From Calamus simplicifolius (Eukaryota > Streptophyta > Magnoliopsida > Arecales > Arecaceae), in contig UESW01004075.1 of assembly GCA_900491605.1 (NCBI GenBank), positions 1,819,511-1,883,510 on the forward strand: a stretch of 64,000 nucleotides of DNA, given 5' to 3'. Positions within the stretch are counted from its first letter, which is position 1. Each line of letters starts with the position of its first letter. Shown in pieces: positions 47,409 to 58,710 of this stretch. The notes below the pieces were generated by a model that was not told the DNA's origin, ran no database searches, and was given only the letters and a program-made list of their open reading frames with translations. The translations under genes and the position numbers were made by a program.

Positions 47409-47740
47409 AGATTGGGGTACCAATTAGCTCCAGCTAACTCTTTTTTTTAATGGTGTCAAGACAAGTAATAGCGATCCTTCAAGTAGTTTTAGGTCACAAC
47501 ATCAATTAATTTTAGAGATATTAATATGCCCTCCTATATCTTTTAGTATAAGTCCCAATGAGATATTCAAGGCATGGATTCTATTAAGTTTCTTCATTGC
47601 CCAGCTAATATTGTGCATATATAAGCAAGAATTGCATCTCATCTATGCAATAGTTATGAATGAGTCACATCAATGAAATGGGAAAACCAATTAGTGGCGC
47701 ATTAGGAATTATATTATATTCTAACTATATATCCTCTCAC
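46540..47740 (+). repeat. Segment Z, copy 4, most diverged
   Basis: Matches copies 2 and 3 through CTTCCCAAGGCATCATCAAT, GGCTTGATGGCAGTTATTGG and CAAGGCATGGATTCTATTAA. It contains a (TC)n tract at 47369-47407. Confidence 0.75.
47369..47407. repeat. (TC)n microsatellite
   Basis: A nearly pure TC run in segment Z copy 4. It is absent or short in the other copies (TCTCTCTTT at 41.3 kb). Confidence 0.95.
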
Positions 47741-49440
47741 CTGCATTAGGCTTATTAGTTTCTAACAGGATGGTTCATTACTTGTGATCGAAAGGGCCAC
47801 TTTTGAAGTCTTGCAGTCCATTTCATTAGATTTCATGCACCGCTTTGCACAAGAAGAACTTGAAAAGATGTAAATGTTCTCTTGCTTTGACTGCATTTGT
47901 AACTTTTGATCTTTGGGTTGCAACTGTATTAAAAGAGTATGGTCATTATGATATATTTATATGTATGTATGTATGTATAAAGATATATATATATATACAC
48001 ATGCACTAACAATTTAGCACATGCAACACATGTTTAACAATAATGTTAATAAAAATATTATTAGATTAGTTTATGTATTATATTTCACTTCTATTCATGA
48101 TTGAATAGATGCACTAGTGATAAAAAAATAAATTAGGAATTATAAATAAATAATATGACTAAAGAACATAAATTAATTAATAAAATAAAATTTAATAAGA
48201 TAAAGTAAAAATAAAATAAGAAGATGTATAAGAAAACAATAAAAATAGATTGCTTACGAAATGTAGTAGATATTTAAATATTATAAATTCTATAACTTTA
48301 ATAAAAATAAAAGTAAAATAATAAAATTGAAATATAAATTTCAAATACAAATACAAATAGAAACATAATTAAATATAAATATAATTAGAAATAGGGTACA
48401 ATATATCTAAACTAAAGAATAACAAAAATTAATTAAGAAATAGTAAAGAAGAGTTAAGAAGATGAAAGTTAAATAAGAAAGAATAAAATAAATTAAAGAT
48501 ACTTAGTAACTAATACAATATCATAATATATTAGCAAGAAATAAGAACGGATCGATTAGCGAATGACATAGCAAAGTAGATATAATAAAATATAAAACAA
48601 ATACAAAGTAAATATATAATTAGAGTAAAATCAAAAAATACAAACTGGTTAATATAATTAAAATGTAAAATAAAAATATGAAATATAATGAACATAAAGA
48701 TATAAATAAATTATAAAAATATAATATAAATAAAAATAAACTAAACTTACCGAATAAAAATATAAATTAATATATAAGATTGAATATAGAATGTCTAGAC
48801 ATTTTCATCATCTTTATATTTATAGTTTTTCATAATTTCGTAATTACCATGATGTCTTGTTTGTTTTTATTTTTGGGTTTTCTTCTTAGTCATCATTTTT
48901 ATGACACAAGTCTTTTTTTTTAACATCACAAAAAGAATCCCTTAATCATCATTCTGGTGCCAATAAACAACATATTAGGTCATTTTAGGTCACATCATTT
49001 ACTATTTTACAATTTTAATATTACATTCTAAACAATGACTAAAAATATTTGATTCTTCAATAGCCATGATGATTAAAGAAACTTGAACCACAATTTCAGA
49101 AATCATATACTGAAAAAACTGAAAGTCAAATTAGAGTTGCATAAGTATTTATTCTGATAGCAAGATTAATAACCAAATCGAACCATTTCACAACCTTAGT
49201 TTATAGAAATATATAAAACAAATTCTCATAGGTTATATGGATAAAAAGGAACCAAGTTGGCTTTAGTATGAATCTCTAATTAAGAGCTTGATTACAATTT
49301 GTTAGTAATACTAAAAAAGAATGGAGAAAAATCTTTCAATATTTTAGATCAGTTTGATGGATTTGACCGCAGGACCTTATCCCATCTTAACAAAGTTAAT
49401 TATTGATTTTTGTTATTAGAATTAGAATTACAATAAAAGC
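47741..49440. other. Very AT-rich noncoding region with weak NLR-upstream similarity
   Basis: 48.0-48.8 kb is almost pure A/T with AAATA-type simple sequence. 48.95-49.38 kb contains blocks resembling 50.95-51.2 kb (ATTTTAGGTCACA-like, and TTTCAATATTTTAGATCA shared with 45.15 kb). No gene. Confidence 0.5.
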
Positions 49441-49444
49441 ATTT

Positions 49445-49650
49445 TTTTAACAGAGAAATGCTACTCTAAAATCTCTTATTCACTTAGACAGCTTATTAAA
49501 GCCTTTTTTTTAATGTACAAAATTGATTCAAAAAAGTAGTAGAGGCAATCCACCTAAGCTTGGAAGGTAAAAGGTTCTTGCTTCTACTTTCTAGTCTTGG
49601 AATTAATATTGACTTTGCCGAGTTAGGAATTAGGGTAAAAGGTTCTTTCT
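49445..49650 (+). pseudogene. NLR relic: upstream block plus kinase-2 region fragment
   Basis: 49.45-49.50 kb matches the upstream block at 51.96-52.02 kb (AAATCTCTTATTCACTTAGA versus AAATCTTAATTCACTCAGAT). It is followed directly by a piece of NB-ARC coding sequence, 49.53-49.63 kb, translating VVEAIHLSLEGKRFLLLL, then SLGINIDFAELGI. This corresponds to the segment at 52.48-52.59 kb of the intact NLR-like gene. About 0.45 kb of 5' coding sequence is missing and nothing of the LRR region follows. Confidence 0.7.
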
Positions 49651-52082
49651 CGCTGCCAGAACCCATCCCCATTGATTTTCTTCCCCAAATCAAGCCATCG
49701 AAGCGTAGCCAATCCCGACCTCGACTATTGCCACTACTCCTATCAAGATTCCATCCTCGATCTTTGTTGTTGCTACAAATCAAGCCATGTCTATGCTAAC
49801 TAATGCTCTGTTTTGAGCACAGGGCAACTGTTTGTTTATCATCGAGTGAAGATGAGGATTGGGTTGGGAAAGTCCTCATCCTCGGTAGCCAAGAACTGAG
49901 CTTTGGGAACAAAAATCAAGGGATAAGGGGTTCAATAGTTGGTGGTTCTAGCCTGAGAAGCTCGGTTGTTTGACAATAGAGAGATTAGGACCAATTCTAG
50001 ACTATACTTAGGGGAAATTTGTAGTTATGGTCAATGAACAGTCAAGCAACAATTTCTAATACAAACTTTAGTTGGATCAGTAATTTAGAAGCTTAACCAA
50101 ATCAGTACAAAAAACAATATGAGTTACAAACTAATAAACCAAAACTTATCATAAATGTAGAGCAAAATATTATTTTTGAGTTTTTAAAATTCTACAAACA
50201 ATGCCATGATTTCTATAACTTTTAATAATTTATATAAATGCAGATAATATATTTTTCTTGGCAATCTCTAAAATATCCCAGACTTAATGCCATAAAGTAT
50301 GAACATGATAGAAATATTTATAACAAAAAGTCACTTATTTTATAATGCTTCTTAACAATTGAAGGCATTTAAGTCTAAATGCCATGAAATGGAAATATAG
50401 TAGCATAAAGTAGTAAATGCCACTACAATTATGCAGCTAAAATCAATTTTTATAGTGTATAATTTGAAAAAAGATTTTTGAGATCTCTATTTAATTAGGT
50501 TAGCATGTTTCTTATATAGTTTTCTATTGTTTTTTCATAAGTAGTTGGGATGTGTGTCTATAATTCTTTGTTTTTCTTTTTTCTGATGAGTGGGAAGGAG
50601 ACAAGACATCTTATAATATCTTTGGTATGTTGAAATTTTAGGAGGCTTATTTATGATAGGGACACTGAACATATATTGTAAATAATATATAATCCTTTTA
50701 TTTTTGTTTGATCATAATTGTTGAATAATATTATTACGTATTTCTATTTACATCATCCTTGTATTTATAATTTAACATTTCATATTTTCCTCATTATCAC
50801 ATTAGTTTTAGTTCAGTTTTTAGAATTTTTATTTTCAAAAGTTCTATTTCTTATAAGGTTATTACTTTTATTTTTATTAGAATTTTTATAAATTGTTCTA
50901 TCAAAGCCTTTATTACTGACCTTAACTTTTCTTTTTTATTTCAATATTTAATTTACCACATCATCTTTGCATCATTAAAGGAAATCAATAAGACATCATT
51001 TAGGTGCCATGTAAACTAGATTTTAGGCCACAGCAACTGTAATTCTATAATTTTATTATTTGACTATAATCGGTTGCCTTTTCTTTTTGGAGAGTCATCA
51101 ATAACCATGGCTCTTAGAGAAGCTACAACCATAATTTCATAAATCAATTTCCAAATAAATTGAACACAAAATTAAACTTTGGTTAGTATTTCTAAGAATA
51201 TATGATTGGGATATGCTGGTAATCGAATGAGAGAGAATAATAGCTTATTGAGAAATAGAAGGAGAGAGAGAACCACTTACCATACTCAACTCAACTCAAC
51301 TCAACTAAGCCTTTTCCCAACTACACCACTAAACATATTCCATTTTAATTAAATTACTCATCAAGAGAGGGGTATTATATATGCTTAAGGAATTTGAAAA
51401 TGAAAGAGAGAGAGAAAGAGAGGTATCCTCCTCATGTTAATTAGATTAACTTTTATTGTTAAAACTCTGCCTATATATGAGTTTTCTTTTATACATAGCT
51501 GGTCTCAAGCCCAGATAAAGGAGGATGGTTGCAGTAGGTTCACAACTAGTGCAAAACTATAATCACACTATATAAACATAAATCCAAGAACTAGTTTGGG
51601 ATTAATACTTTATTGTTGTTATTATATTAATATAAAATCTGAAGTGTTGATGATTGTTTTGATTCGGGTTTCAGTGTATTAAAATTGTGTGAATTTTTTT
51701 TTGTCTTCTTTTACTTGTAATGTTGATTCGTAAATATACGAGTCATTCTAATTTCCATAATTCACATATTTATGTGATAAAAGATCATATCTATAGTGTT
51801 TTTCTAAATTTTTCTTTTTGTTGACTTGTCAATTAAAAAAATTAAATTTTACTAGATTATATTTCAAATAATCTAAGTTTTGGGGCAAAATCAATGGCTG
51901 ACGTTTTAACCATTTCACATCTTCAACTTGGTTTACTTTTAGTTTAGTGCCCTCTTTAACCATTAAAAATCTTCAAAAATCTTAATTCACTCAGATTGCT
52001 TATTAGAGCACTTTTGTTGTCAAACTTGTCAACTACATGAATTTGGGAAACTAACTGCTGCTCCTGCTCTCCCGTAATTGCA
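49651..52082. other. Upstream region of the NLR-like gene
   Basis: AT-rich. 51.10-51.45 kb is the block repeated at 45.0-45.36 kb. A TATATAAA box lies near 51571. An acceptor-like sequence ending ATTGCAG at 52083 suggests a 5'-UTR intron, but its donor was not identified. Confidence 0.5.
51570..51577 (+). promoter_or_regulatory. Candidate TATA box for the NLR-like gene
   Basis: CTATATAAACATAAAT lies ~570 bp before the ATG. It is plausible only if a leader intron exists, as the acceptor-like ATTGCAG before 52084 hints. Confidence 0.35.
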
Positions 52083-52092
52083 GGGAGACAGA

Positions 52093-52128
52093 ATGGAGGT
52101 GAACGGAGACTTCAGCAGCAGCCACTAA
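52093..52128 (+). CDS. Upstream ORF in the NLR-like leader
   Basis: A 11-codon frame, MEVNGDFSSSH, stops 13 bases before the main ATG and is in a different frame. It could lower translation of the NLR-like gene, or be the relic of an older start now shifted out of frame. Confidence 0.35.
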   Translation: MEVNGDFSSSH

Positions 52129-52141
52129 TCGATACGAGAAT

Positions 52142-54997
52142 ATGGACCTCAAGTATATTTTCCACGACTTGCAATATGAGAGTGATTTGTTCATTCATGT
52201 TGGAGGGTGGCATTGGCTACGGGAGGAGGTGCGGAAGACGGGAGTTGGGGCATCTGCCATCCTCACGCGCATTGCAAAAGACGTGATCTCCAAATCGATT
52301 CCTGGGATCCAATTCGACAAAGTGATATGCGTGAGATTGCCGAGGAAGCAAAGCCCTCGGTTGGTGCAGCGGATGATCGCAGAGAAGATAAACCTTGATC
52401 CTACTACGATGGCCTTGTTCGATGAGCAGGATGAAAATGATGACTTCCAAGGGGTGAAGAGGGGTCACAGAGGCCCAATCCCTGAAGCAACACGGGCGAT
52501 CTACCTGAGCTTGGCGGGTAAAAGGTTATTGCTCCTAGTTTGTAATCTTGGAATTGAAATTGACTTCGCCAAGTTGGGAATTTTCATAGGAGGACGGATT
52601 GGCAGCAAGATGATGTTCACTACCCAGTGGAAACTTAGACAGAAGATAAACGACGACAAGCCCTTACTCAAAAATGTGGATTTTGATGCCTATATTCTCA
52701 TGGGTGGTTATTTCAGCAGCTCACAAGCAACATATGCCGAAGATATGTTGGAGTGCTTGCACATGGAGGCTAGCGAAATAGCTGATTATATCAATAGTAT
52801 TAGACGTAGGAGCAGCTTGACTCCAGAAAAGGTCCTCCAGTGCTTCTGGTATGTCTCTCTGCTCCAGCTGGTGCTACACATTAATGAAGTTGCGAGGGTT
52901 GCTAGGTACTTGGTGGCAGAGGAGCTCATCCAAGGAGACGAAGCCTGGGAGATAGCCAAGGCTGTGTTTAAAGAGCTGAAAAATCAATGCCTGAGTCCAA
53001 AACTTCACTGGGAAGTAGAAGACATGGTCTTCCGGCGCACAGAACAATACCGGTGGTATAAAGAAGACTTGCTGCACCCGAGCAAGTTGCTGAAGATATT
53101 GACGCCGAGAGAGCAACAGAGTGGTGATGTCAAAGACTGGAAGGACTGCCGCTGGCTAGCGGTGGAGGATGATTCAATAAAAGAACTCCTACCCGAGGGA
53201 GCCATGGAATCTTCCTCCAATCTATCCACCTTGCTCCTCCAGTCCTGCATTTTTCAAGATGGTTTGTTATCGGACGGCTTCTTCCAGTATGCAAGCAGCC
53301 TCCGAGTACTCGTTCTCTCATACAGCAACATCTCGTCCCTGCCTTCCTCCATCCTTTGCCTTCACAACCTGAGGCTTCTTGAGTTGCGGCACTGCCAAAA
53401 TTTGGTGACCCTAGACTCAACCGATGCTTTATTTGAGCACAAGCAGGGATTACAAGTTCTCGACCTTTCTTACAGCAGCAAAATCGAGTCGCTACCAAGG
53501 AGCCTCTCCAAAGCTGCCAGCCTCAAGATGCTAATTCTCGATGGATGCTCAAGATTGAAGACGCTCTTGCCTCGATGGAAGCCCCTTCCGTCATCGATCG
53601 AGGAGATCAGCCTCAAAGATTGTAAGTCCCTACAAGAGACGGATGCTGCTGGAGAGCTATTACTTCCACCGATGCAAAACCTCAGGACCTTTCGCCATTC
53701 CCGTTCCGGAATGACCAAGCTCTGTCTAAGGGGTTGCTGTAGATTGGAGGAAGTCGAGTTGTCCGATCTATCTGAACTCAAGGAGCTCGATCTTTCTGGC
53801 ACTGCAATCAAAATGTTGGATCCTGCCGTGGTGAACCTCCCGCAGCTTAGGCGATTGCTTCTACTAGGCTGCGAGCACATCAGGAGAGTCCCATGGCGTA
53901 AATTTAAACGGTTTCCTCAGGAATTTTACCTGGATCAATGCGGTAAAGTTGATTGCTATGAATCATTCCAATGCCAACGACCTGAAGATGGCACTGGAGT
54001 CCGCATGATTGTCAGGGATGCTAGGCTCTTCGGAGTTCTAACCTACAACCACTGGCTTAATTCTTTGAGGCTCACAAGATTTGACATCCACATCTGTTCC
54101 TCCGTCCAAGGAAGCGAGAGAGAGGATATTAAGATCAAGAGGAGTAAGAAGGATCATTTTGGAAGGGATTCCTTCACTTACAGAGATACTTTTGTGCTGA
54201 CCAAAAGCAGCTCTCAAGAATGCCCTACTCCTCCCGTTCCTTTAGAAAGGCATCTGGATATCAGTGGAGGTACCCGGTTCCCAAGAGCTATAAGCGAACT
54301 TCTTTGGGGTACTGATTCTTTATTCGTGCACTCTGACAATTCCACCAAGTCTTTGCATGACTTCGGTACAGATATGGATATACTTAAACAGTGTCGGATT
54401 GAGAGCTGTCACCGCATGGATGTTGTTTTCGGCAGAACAATGAGATATAATGCTCTTCAATTGTTGGAGAGCATATGGGCTTCTCATCTTGCAAGGGCAA
54501 CTGCTGTGATCACGAGAGAAAGCATCGAAGTAACAATTGAAGGCTGTGCCAACCTGAGGCACATATATTTGGAGTACTGCACCAGCCTCAAGTATGTCGC
54601 CTACTGTAAGTCTGCATTGCCAAAGTTGGAGACGCTTCACATCACTTACTGCGATGATCTCAAGGATATATTCATACAACAAAGTCAAGGTGAAGGTGAA
54701 GATCCCATGCACCTCCCAAAGCTGAGATCCATACATCTAAAGGAGCTTCCCAAGCTGGAGAATATCTGCAAGACTAACATCTCCTCGCCAGTGCTGCAGG
54801 AGCTCAAGTTTAGGGGCTGCTGGAGTCTACGGCGGCTTCCAATTTTCACTCCTTCCCACCCTCCATCAGAGCCTCTGGTGGTCAGCTGTGAGCGTGATTG
54901 GTGCGAAAGGCTTGATCCTAGCCGGTGTGACACCTCTCTCTTCAAGCCGCAACATAGCCCTCACTTTAAAAGGCGGATACAAAAGACAATATTGTGA
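52142..54997 (+). CDS. NLR-like protein with degenerate NB-ARC and C-terminal LRRs
   Basis: 951 codons, no intron, no coiled-coil or TIR domain. Residues 1-330 align by pattern with NB-ARC but the nucleotide-binding motifs are lost: the P-loop region reads TGVGASAILTRI (no GKT), the kinase-2 region reads KRLLLLVCNLGIEID (CN where DD is usual), RNBS-B reads GSKMMFTTQ, and the MHD position reads VEDMVFRR. Residues ~350-600 and ~770-930 are leucine-rich repeats (LRVLVLSYSNISSLPSSILC, LQVLDLSYSSKIESLPRSL, LKELDLSGTAIKML; later CTSLKYV-like and PKLETLHITYCDDL). NLRs sense pathogens; ATP binding normally drives activation, so this one may act as a non-switching or decoy-type receptor, or be decaying. 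That is inference. The long uninterrupted frame argues for constraint or recent origin. Confidence 0.8.
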   Translation: MDLKYIFHDLQYESDLFIHVGGWHWLREEVRKTGVGASAILTRIAKDVISKSIPGIQFDKVICVRLPRKQSPRLVQRMIAEKINLDPTTMALFDEQDENDDFQGVKRGHRGPIPEATRAIYLSLAGKRLLLLVCNLGIEIDFAKLGIFIGGRIGSKMMFTTQWKLRQKINDDKPLLKNVDFDAYILMGGYFSSSQATYAEDMLECLHMEASEIADYINSIRRRSSLTPEKVLQCFWYVSLLQLVLHINEVARVARYLVAEELIQGDEAWEIAKAVFKELKNQCLSPKLHWEVEDMVFRRTEQYRWYKEDLLHPSKLLKILTPREQQSGDVKDWKDCRWLAVEDDSIKELLPEGAMESSSNLSTLLLQSCIFQDGLLSDGFFQYASSLRVLVLSYSNISSLPSSILCLHNLRLLELRHCQNLVTLDSTDALFEHKQGLQVLDLSYSSKIESLPRSLSKAASLKMLILDGCSRLKTLLPRWKPLPSSIEEISLKDCKSLQETDAAGELLLPPMQNLRTFRHSRSGMTKLCLRGCCRLEEVELSDLSELKELDLSGTAIKMLDPAVVNLPQLRRLLLLGCEHIRRVPWRKFKRFPQEFYLDQCGKVDCYESFQCQRPEDGTGVRMIVRDARLFGVLTYNHWLNSLRLTRFDIHICSSVQGSEREDIKIKRSKKDHFGRDSFTYRDTFVLTKSSSQECPTPPVPLERHLDISGGTRFPRAISELLWGTDSLFVHSDNSTKSLHDFGTDMDILKQCRIESCHRMDVVFGRTMRYNALQLLESIWASHLARATAVITRESIEVTIEGCANLRHIYLEYCTSLKYVAYCKSALPKLETLHITYCDDLKDIFIQQSQGEGEDPMHLPKLRSIHLKELPKLENICKTNISSPVLQELKFRGCWSLRRLPIFTPSHPPSEPLVVSCERDWCERLDPSRCDTSLFKPQHSPHFKRRIQKTIL

Positions 54998-55210
54998 TCA
55001 GTGATTGCCCCTCCAGGTCCAAGCTGTGGACTCCAATCAGTGTGCTCTCTTTGCTTTCAATATTTGATTCCTACCGCCTCTCATCAAGAAGATAGATTAT
55101 GTGTGTATTTGATTCTAGAAACTTAAATATGTGTGTTTGCTTGCTTTATGTACCCCAAGAAAATGTTTGTGAGCATGTTTGGTTGCTGAAAATAATAAAC
55201 AAAATGCTTA
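54998..55210 (+). terminator. 3' region with poly(A) signals for the NLR-like gene
   Basis: AATAAA at 55194-55199, with another TTAATAAACT just after, about 200 bp beyond the stop codon. This is a plausible polyadenylation region by position only. Confidence 0.4.
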
Positions 55211-56355
55211 ATAAACTAAAAAATAGAGCTACAAATTAAGTGGCTTAGCTGGTGTGCTATATTCTCTCATTGCTTAGTGAATTTTTTTGAGTGATTGCTC
55301 TTGATTTGTTACCATAGCATTGCCTCCGAGGCCAGAGTAAATAATCTATGAACATGCTAACTTTAATCCTTATATTGATATGAAAATTATGGTTTCTGGC
55401 TGTTTGTTTTCCTACTGGTCTTATTCTATCAATGCATTATGCAACATACGCATATTTATTCATCAAGCATTCTTTTTTTCATCAAGAAATTTATTCATCA
55501 AGCGTAGAGCATCATGTTTTACAACAAAGCTGAGGGAAGAAACAGTGATCCATTTCATCTCACTCCAATCGATTTGAGTAAATTTTTGCAGCAAAATTAT
55601 TATAAGCTCCAACAATGTAGGCCACAACCATGACCCATGAGTGGTTGAACAGTTTATCTAGAATTGAAATATTGTTTTGACAACTATTTCAAAAACAAAA
55701 AATAGTTTAAAAATTATTCGAATAAAGAGAATACAAAAAATATCAATTTTAAAAAAGTGAGTTCCCATTAAAGATCAATTTTTATTGCTAAATTTGCTAT
55801 GATGAGATGCCATTGAGGCTAAAACCATTAGACTATAATGTAATGGGACATCACTTAATTAAGCCAGTTTTTCCCCATATATATTATATTGAGCCATCAA
55901 TATTTCGTTGTTAGCAGATCGAATGTCAACACCGCCGCATCTGTTCTTTCCCTCTCAATCTTAGCACTATGATTTCAGTCATAGAAATTAAGAATAATTA
56001 AGAATTTTTATGGTTATATATTATTTCACTCGTTGACTAAATGAGTAATGAGCAGGGTCAAAAGCATGATCACGCTATAATACTCTTTGAAAATGAGTGG
56101 AAATAAAAGTGGAGTAGGGTCATATCTATGCATTTATTATATATCTATGAAGCAAAAGAGTTGTCAATTAACTTGTTAATAGTTGTTTTCCAGTTGACTC
56201 TATTTTTATCCTGCTTATGAGAAATCTATCCACATGCCAGATCAGTGTTTAAGTAAATTATTTTCATATCATCGAGCATCTAAAATGGACTGCACTGTTA
56301 TATTACATTTTTCACGTTGTTGAGCAATAGGGCTGAGAGTAGTAAACATTATCAT
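55211..56355. other. Noncoding spacer
   Basis: AT-rich, no coding or repeat structure recognised. Confidence 0.4.
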
Positions 56356-56735
56356 TGTTTTAAAAATCGGAGCAGATTGATCGATCGAATCGGTCCAACC
56401 GAGAACCGATCATCAGTCGGGTCAAGTTTTATTATTAAAGTTGACTTTTATATGATCCGATGAAAATCAAAAAAATTCACTGAATCGGTCGGGTTTTGAA
56501 CCGGTTCAACCTGGTTTTTAGACTTTTAATTTTAATTAATAAAATTAAAATTATTTTTTTTTAATTTTTTTAATTTTTTACTTGAATTGATATTTATATT
56601 TTATTATTTTTATATTATTAAATTAAAAATTAATTATAATATTATTTGATTTGATCAAACCGATTTTTCTGACCAAACCGATTGACCCACGACCCAAATG
56701 TTCAACCAGTTCGTTAGGGTCCGATTATCAAAACA
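56356..56735. mobile_element. MITE-like element, ~380 bp
   Basis: Starts TGTTTTAAAAATCGGA and ends TCCGATTATCAAAACA, an imperfect 16-bp terminal inverted repeat. The interior contains complementary blocks (GAATCGGTCCAACCGA, ACCGGTTCAACC and AACCGATTGACCC) that could fold, around an AT-rich centre. I cannot see a clear target duplication, so the superfamily is not assigned. Confidence 0.6.
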
Positions 56736-58200
56736 TTAAATATTATTTTATTTTATTCCACACTTTTCTCTCAACCTAAAGGTAGTCTTATTTAATATTA
56801 ATATTGTTACACCCTCTTGACTGAAATAGTTCGAAAGGATGATAATATATTAAAAAAGAAAAACTTGACCGAAAGCTATTCTGTATGCCAAGAGAATATT
56901 TAAAGGGTATATTTTATTAAATATTCTAGTTGACCAGCCGAAACTTATCCAATTTTTATTTTTAAAAAAAGAGTGGGAATGTTTGCTAAGCACTTTACTA
57001 ACGAAGTGAGTTAAAATTGCTCAATAATCTTATTCCACACACTTGATCAAATGAGATAAAAGTGTTTTTACTTAACCAAATGGATATATGCAATCAAGAA
57101 TATTCTTCATAGAATATTATTTTTTGGTTTCTCTTCACTAAGAGCGAAGGAAAGGAATAAGATATTTTATCTTCTGAAACTTCTGATTTTAGGTGGCGTT
57201 ATAACATTTAATTGTCTTAATAAAGTGGCAGTACAAAATGCAATACTGAATCATTCTTAAAATATTTTTGGTGAGAATAATATGAAATAGTAGTCACCAA
57301 AAATTGAGGCAGTTATTCTAATCACCAAAAAATTATTATAAAAATTACAGTCCAATAGCACAACAGTATATCTAGATTGAAAGACTACAAAAACATTTTA
57401 AATTGTATAATAACAAGAGAAAAATTTTGGCATTTTTTTGGAATAGTCAAAGAGTTTCTAATAGTTTAAAAAACTAAACAGGAGTTGCTAATGAATTTTA
57501 GCGACTATCATATGTGGTTCTAGTCAGAGTATTATTTGTACAAAGGTAAACAACACTTACAAAAAATCCTAGTTTATATAATATCAAATTCAAAATTAGA
57601 TAAATTAGATTATCGTAAGAGTAGTTGCAACATACTTTAGGAGTAGCATTTAGAATTTAGACACTTCCTTATCTTTTCTCCCTATATTCACATATTAATT
57701 AATATAAAATAAATAGTATAGTTTTGAGCTATATCTAATTGAATATTAGTGAGCTAGACCTAGCTTGTATTCAACTCATTTATATTTTGAGCTTATATGC
57801 TTAGCTTATTTTTCACTTATTTATTTGTTGAACTTAAGCTGAATTGAGTCAAACATAAACTAGGATTTTTTGATGCTCATTATTGTTGACCTCCAAATCA
57901 TCCTTTCTTTTTGGTAGTCAGGTGATATTTATTTTTCATACTTTTTCTTTCATCAAAATTTTTTTTCTCAAAAAGTTTTTTCAAGAAAATATCAAACAAA
58001 TATTTAGAGCAGAGTATTTTTTTTCCCTCATAAGTTGTGGTATGCACTATGAAATACATTATCAAATCTGTACCAATATGCAAATCTTTGATGATATAAT
58101 GGGATGAAAAGAGAAAAACTTAAAAAATATTACCTTGATGAAATGTTGGAATAAAAATAAAAAATAAAAAATAAAACTTATTGATCTTACCCTTATTAAT
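56736..58200. other. Noncoding AT-rich spacer
   Basis: No gene or structured repeat seen. The base composition changes abruptly to GC-rich at about 58.2 kb. Confidence 0.4.
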
Positions 58201-58204
58201 GAGA

Positions 58205-58710
58205 TGAGCGGTCTGGATCGGCTCCCGCTAGAGGCTTGTAACCCGCCCTTCTCCGATTCCCCCGCCTCGTGATGCAGCGGAGACCAAGACGTGGAAGCTC
58301 TCCGCTTCCACACGGAGACGAATGGCTGGCTTCCTCATTCGCAAGAAGCTCTCGTCCTCTTCTTCTCTCCCACCCAATCTCTACGGTTTGCTCTCTCTCT
58401 ATGGTGCTTATTGGATCGCAATCTGATCTTTCTATCGTGGTTTGTAGTATTTTTTTTTTTTTTTTTTTGGGGGGGGTGAGATTTTTAGTGCTTGTTTCTG
58501 TTGTTTTCCTGCTCTCATCTAGGGCTTTTCCGTCATGGCATTGGGTATTGAACGGAAACCTACGCTTGGCATTTGGTTTGATTGTGAAATGAATATGGAT
58601 GTAGAATTTGGTCTTCGGCTTTTGTACTTGCATTAAATTTCTAGCGATCAGTGGAGTCTTGCAAATTTATGTTCAAGTATTGTTGTTTATTGGTGAAGTG
58701 AATCATAAAT
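58205..58710 (+). other. GC-rich block with a possible orphan first exon
   Basis: A sharp GC-rich island with CT-rich leader-like sequence. An ATG at 58322 gives MAGFLIRKKLSSSSSLPPNL then Y, followed by a possible donor at 58386. The short basic/Ser-rich start resembles an organelle transit peptide, and the block looks like the 5' end of an unrelated gene. No continuation was recognised downstream. A poly-T/poly-G tract lies at 58450-58478. Confidence 0.3.

Noticed and set aside
58196..58633. 145-codon - strand frame over the GC-rich block
   Set aside because: GC-rich composition and a poly-A/K tract produce it. The + strand first-exon reading is the better of two weak readings.
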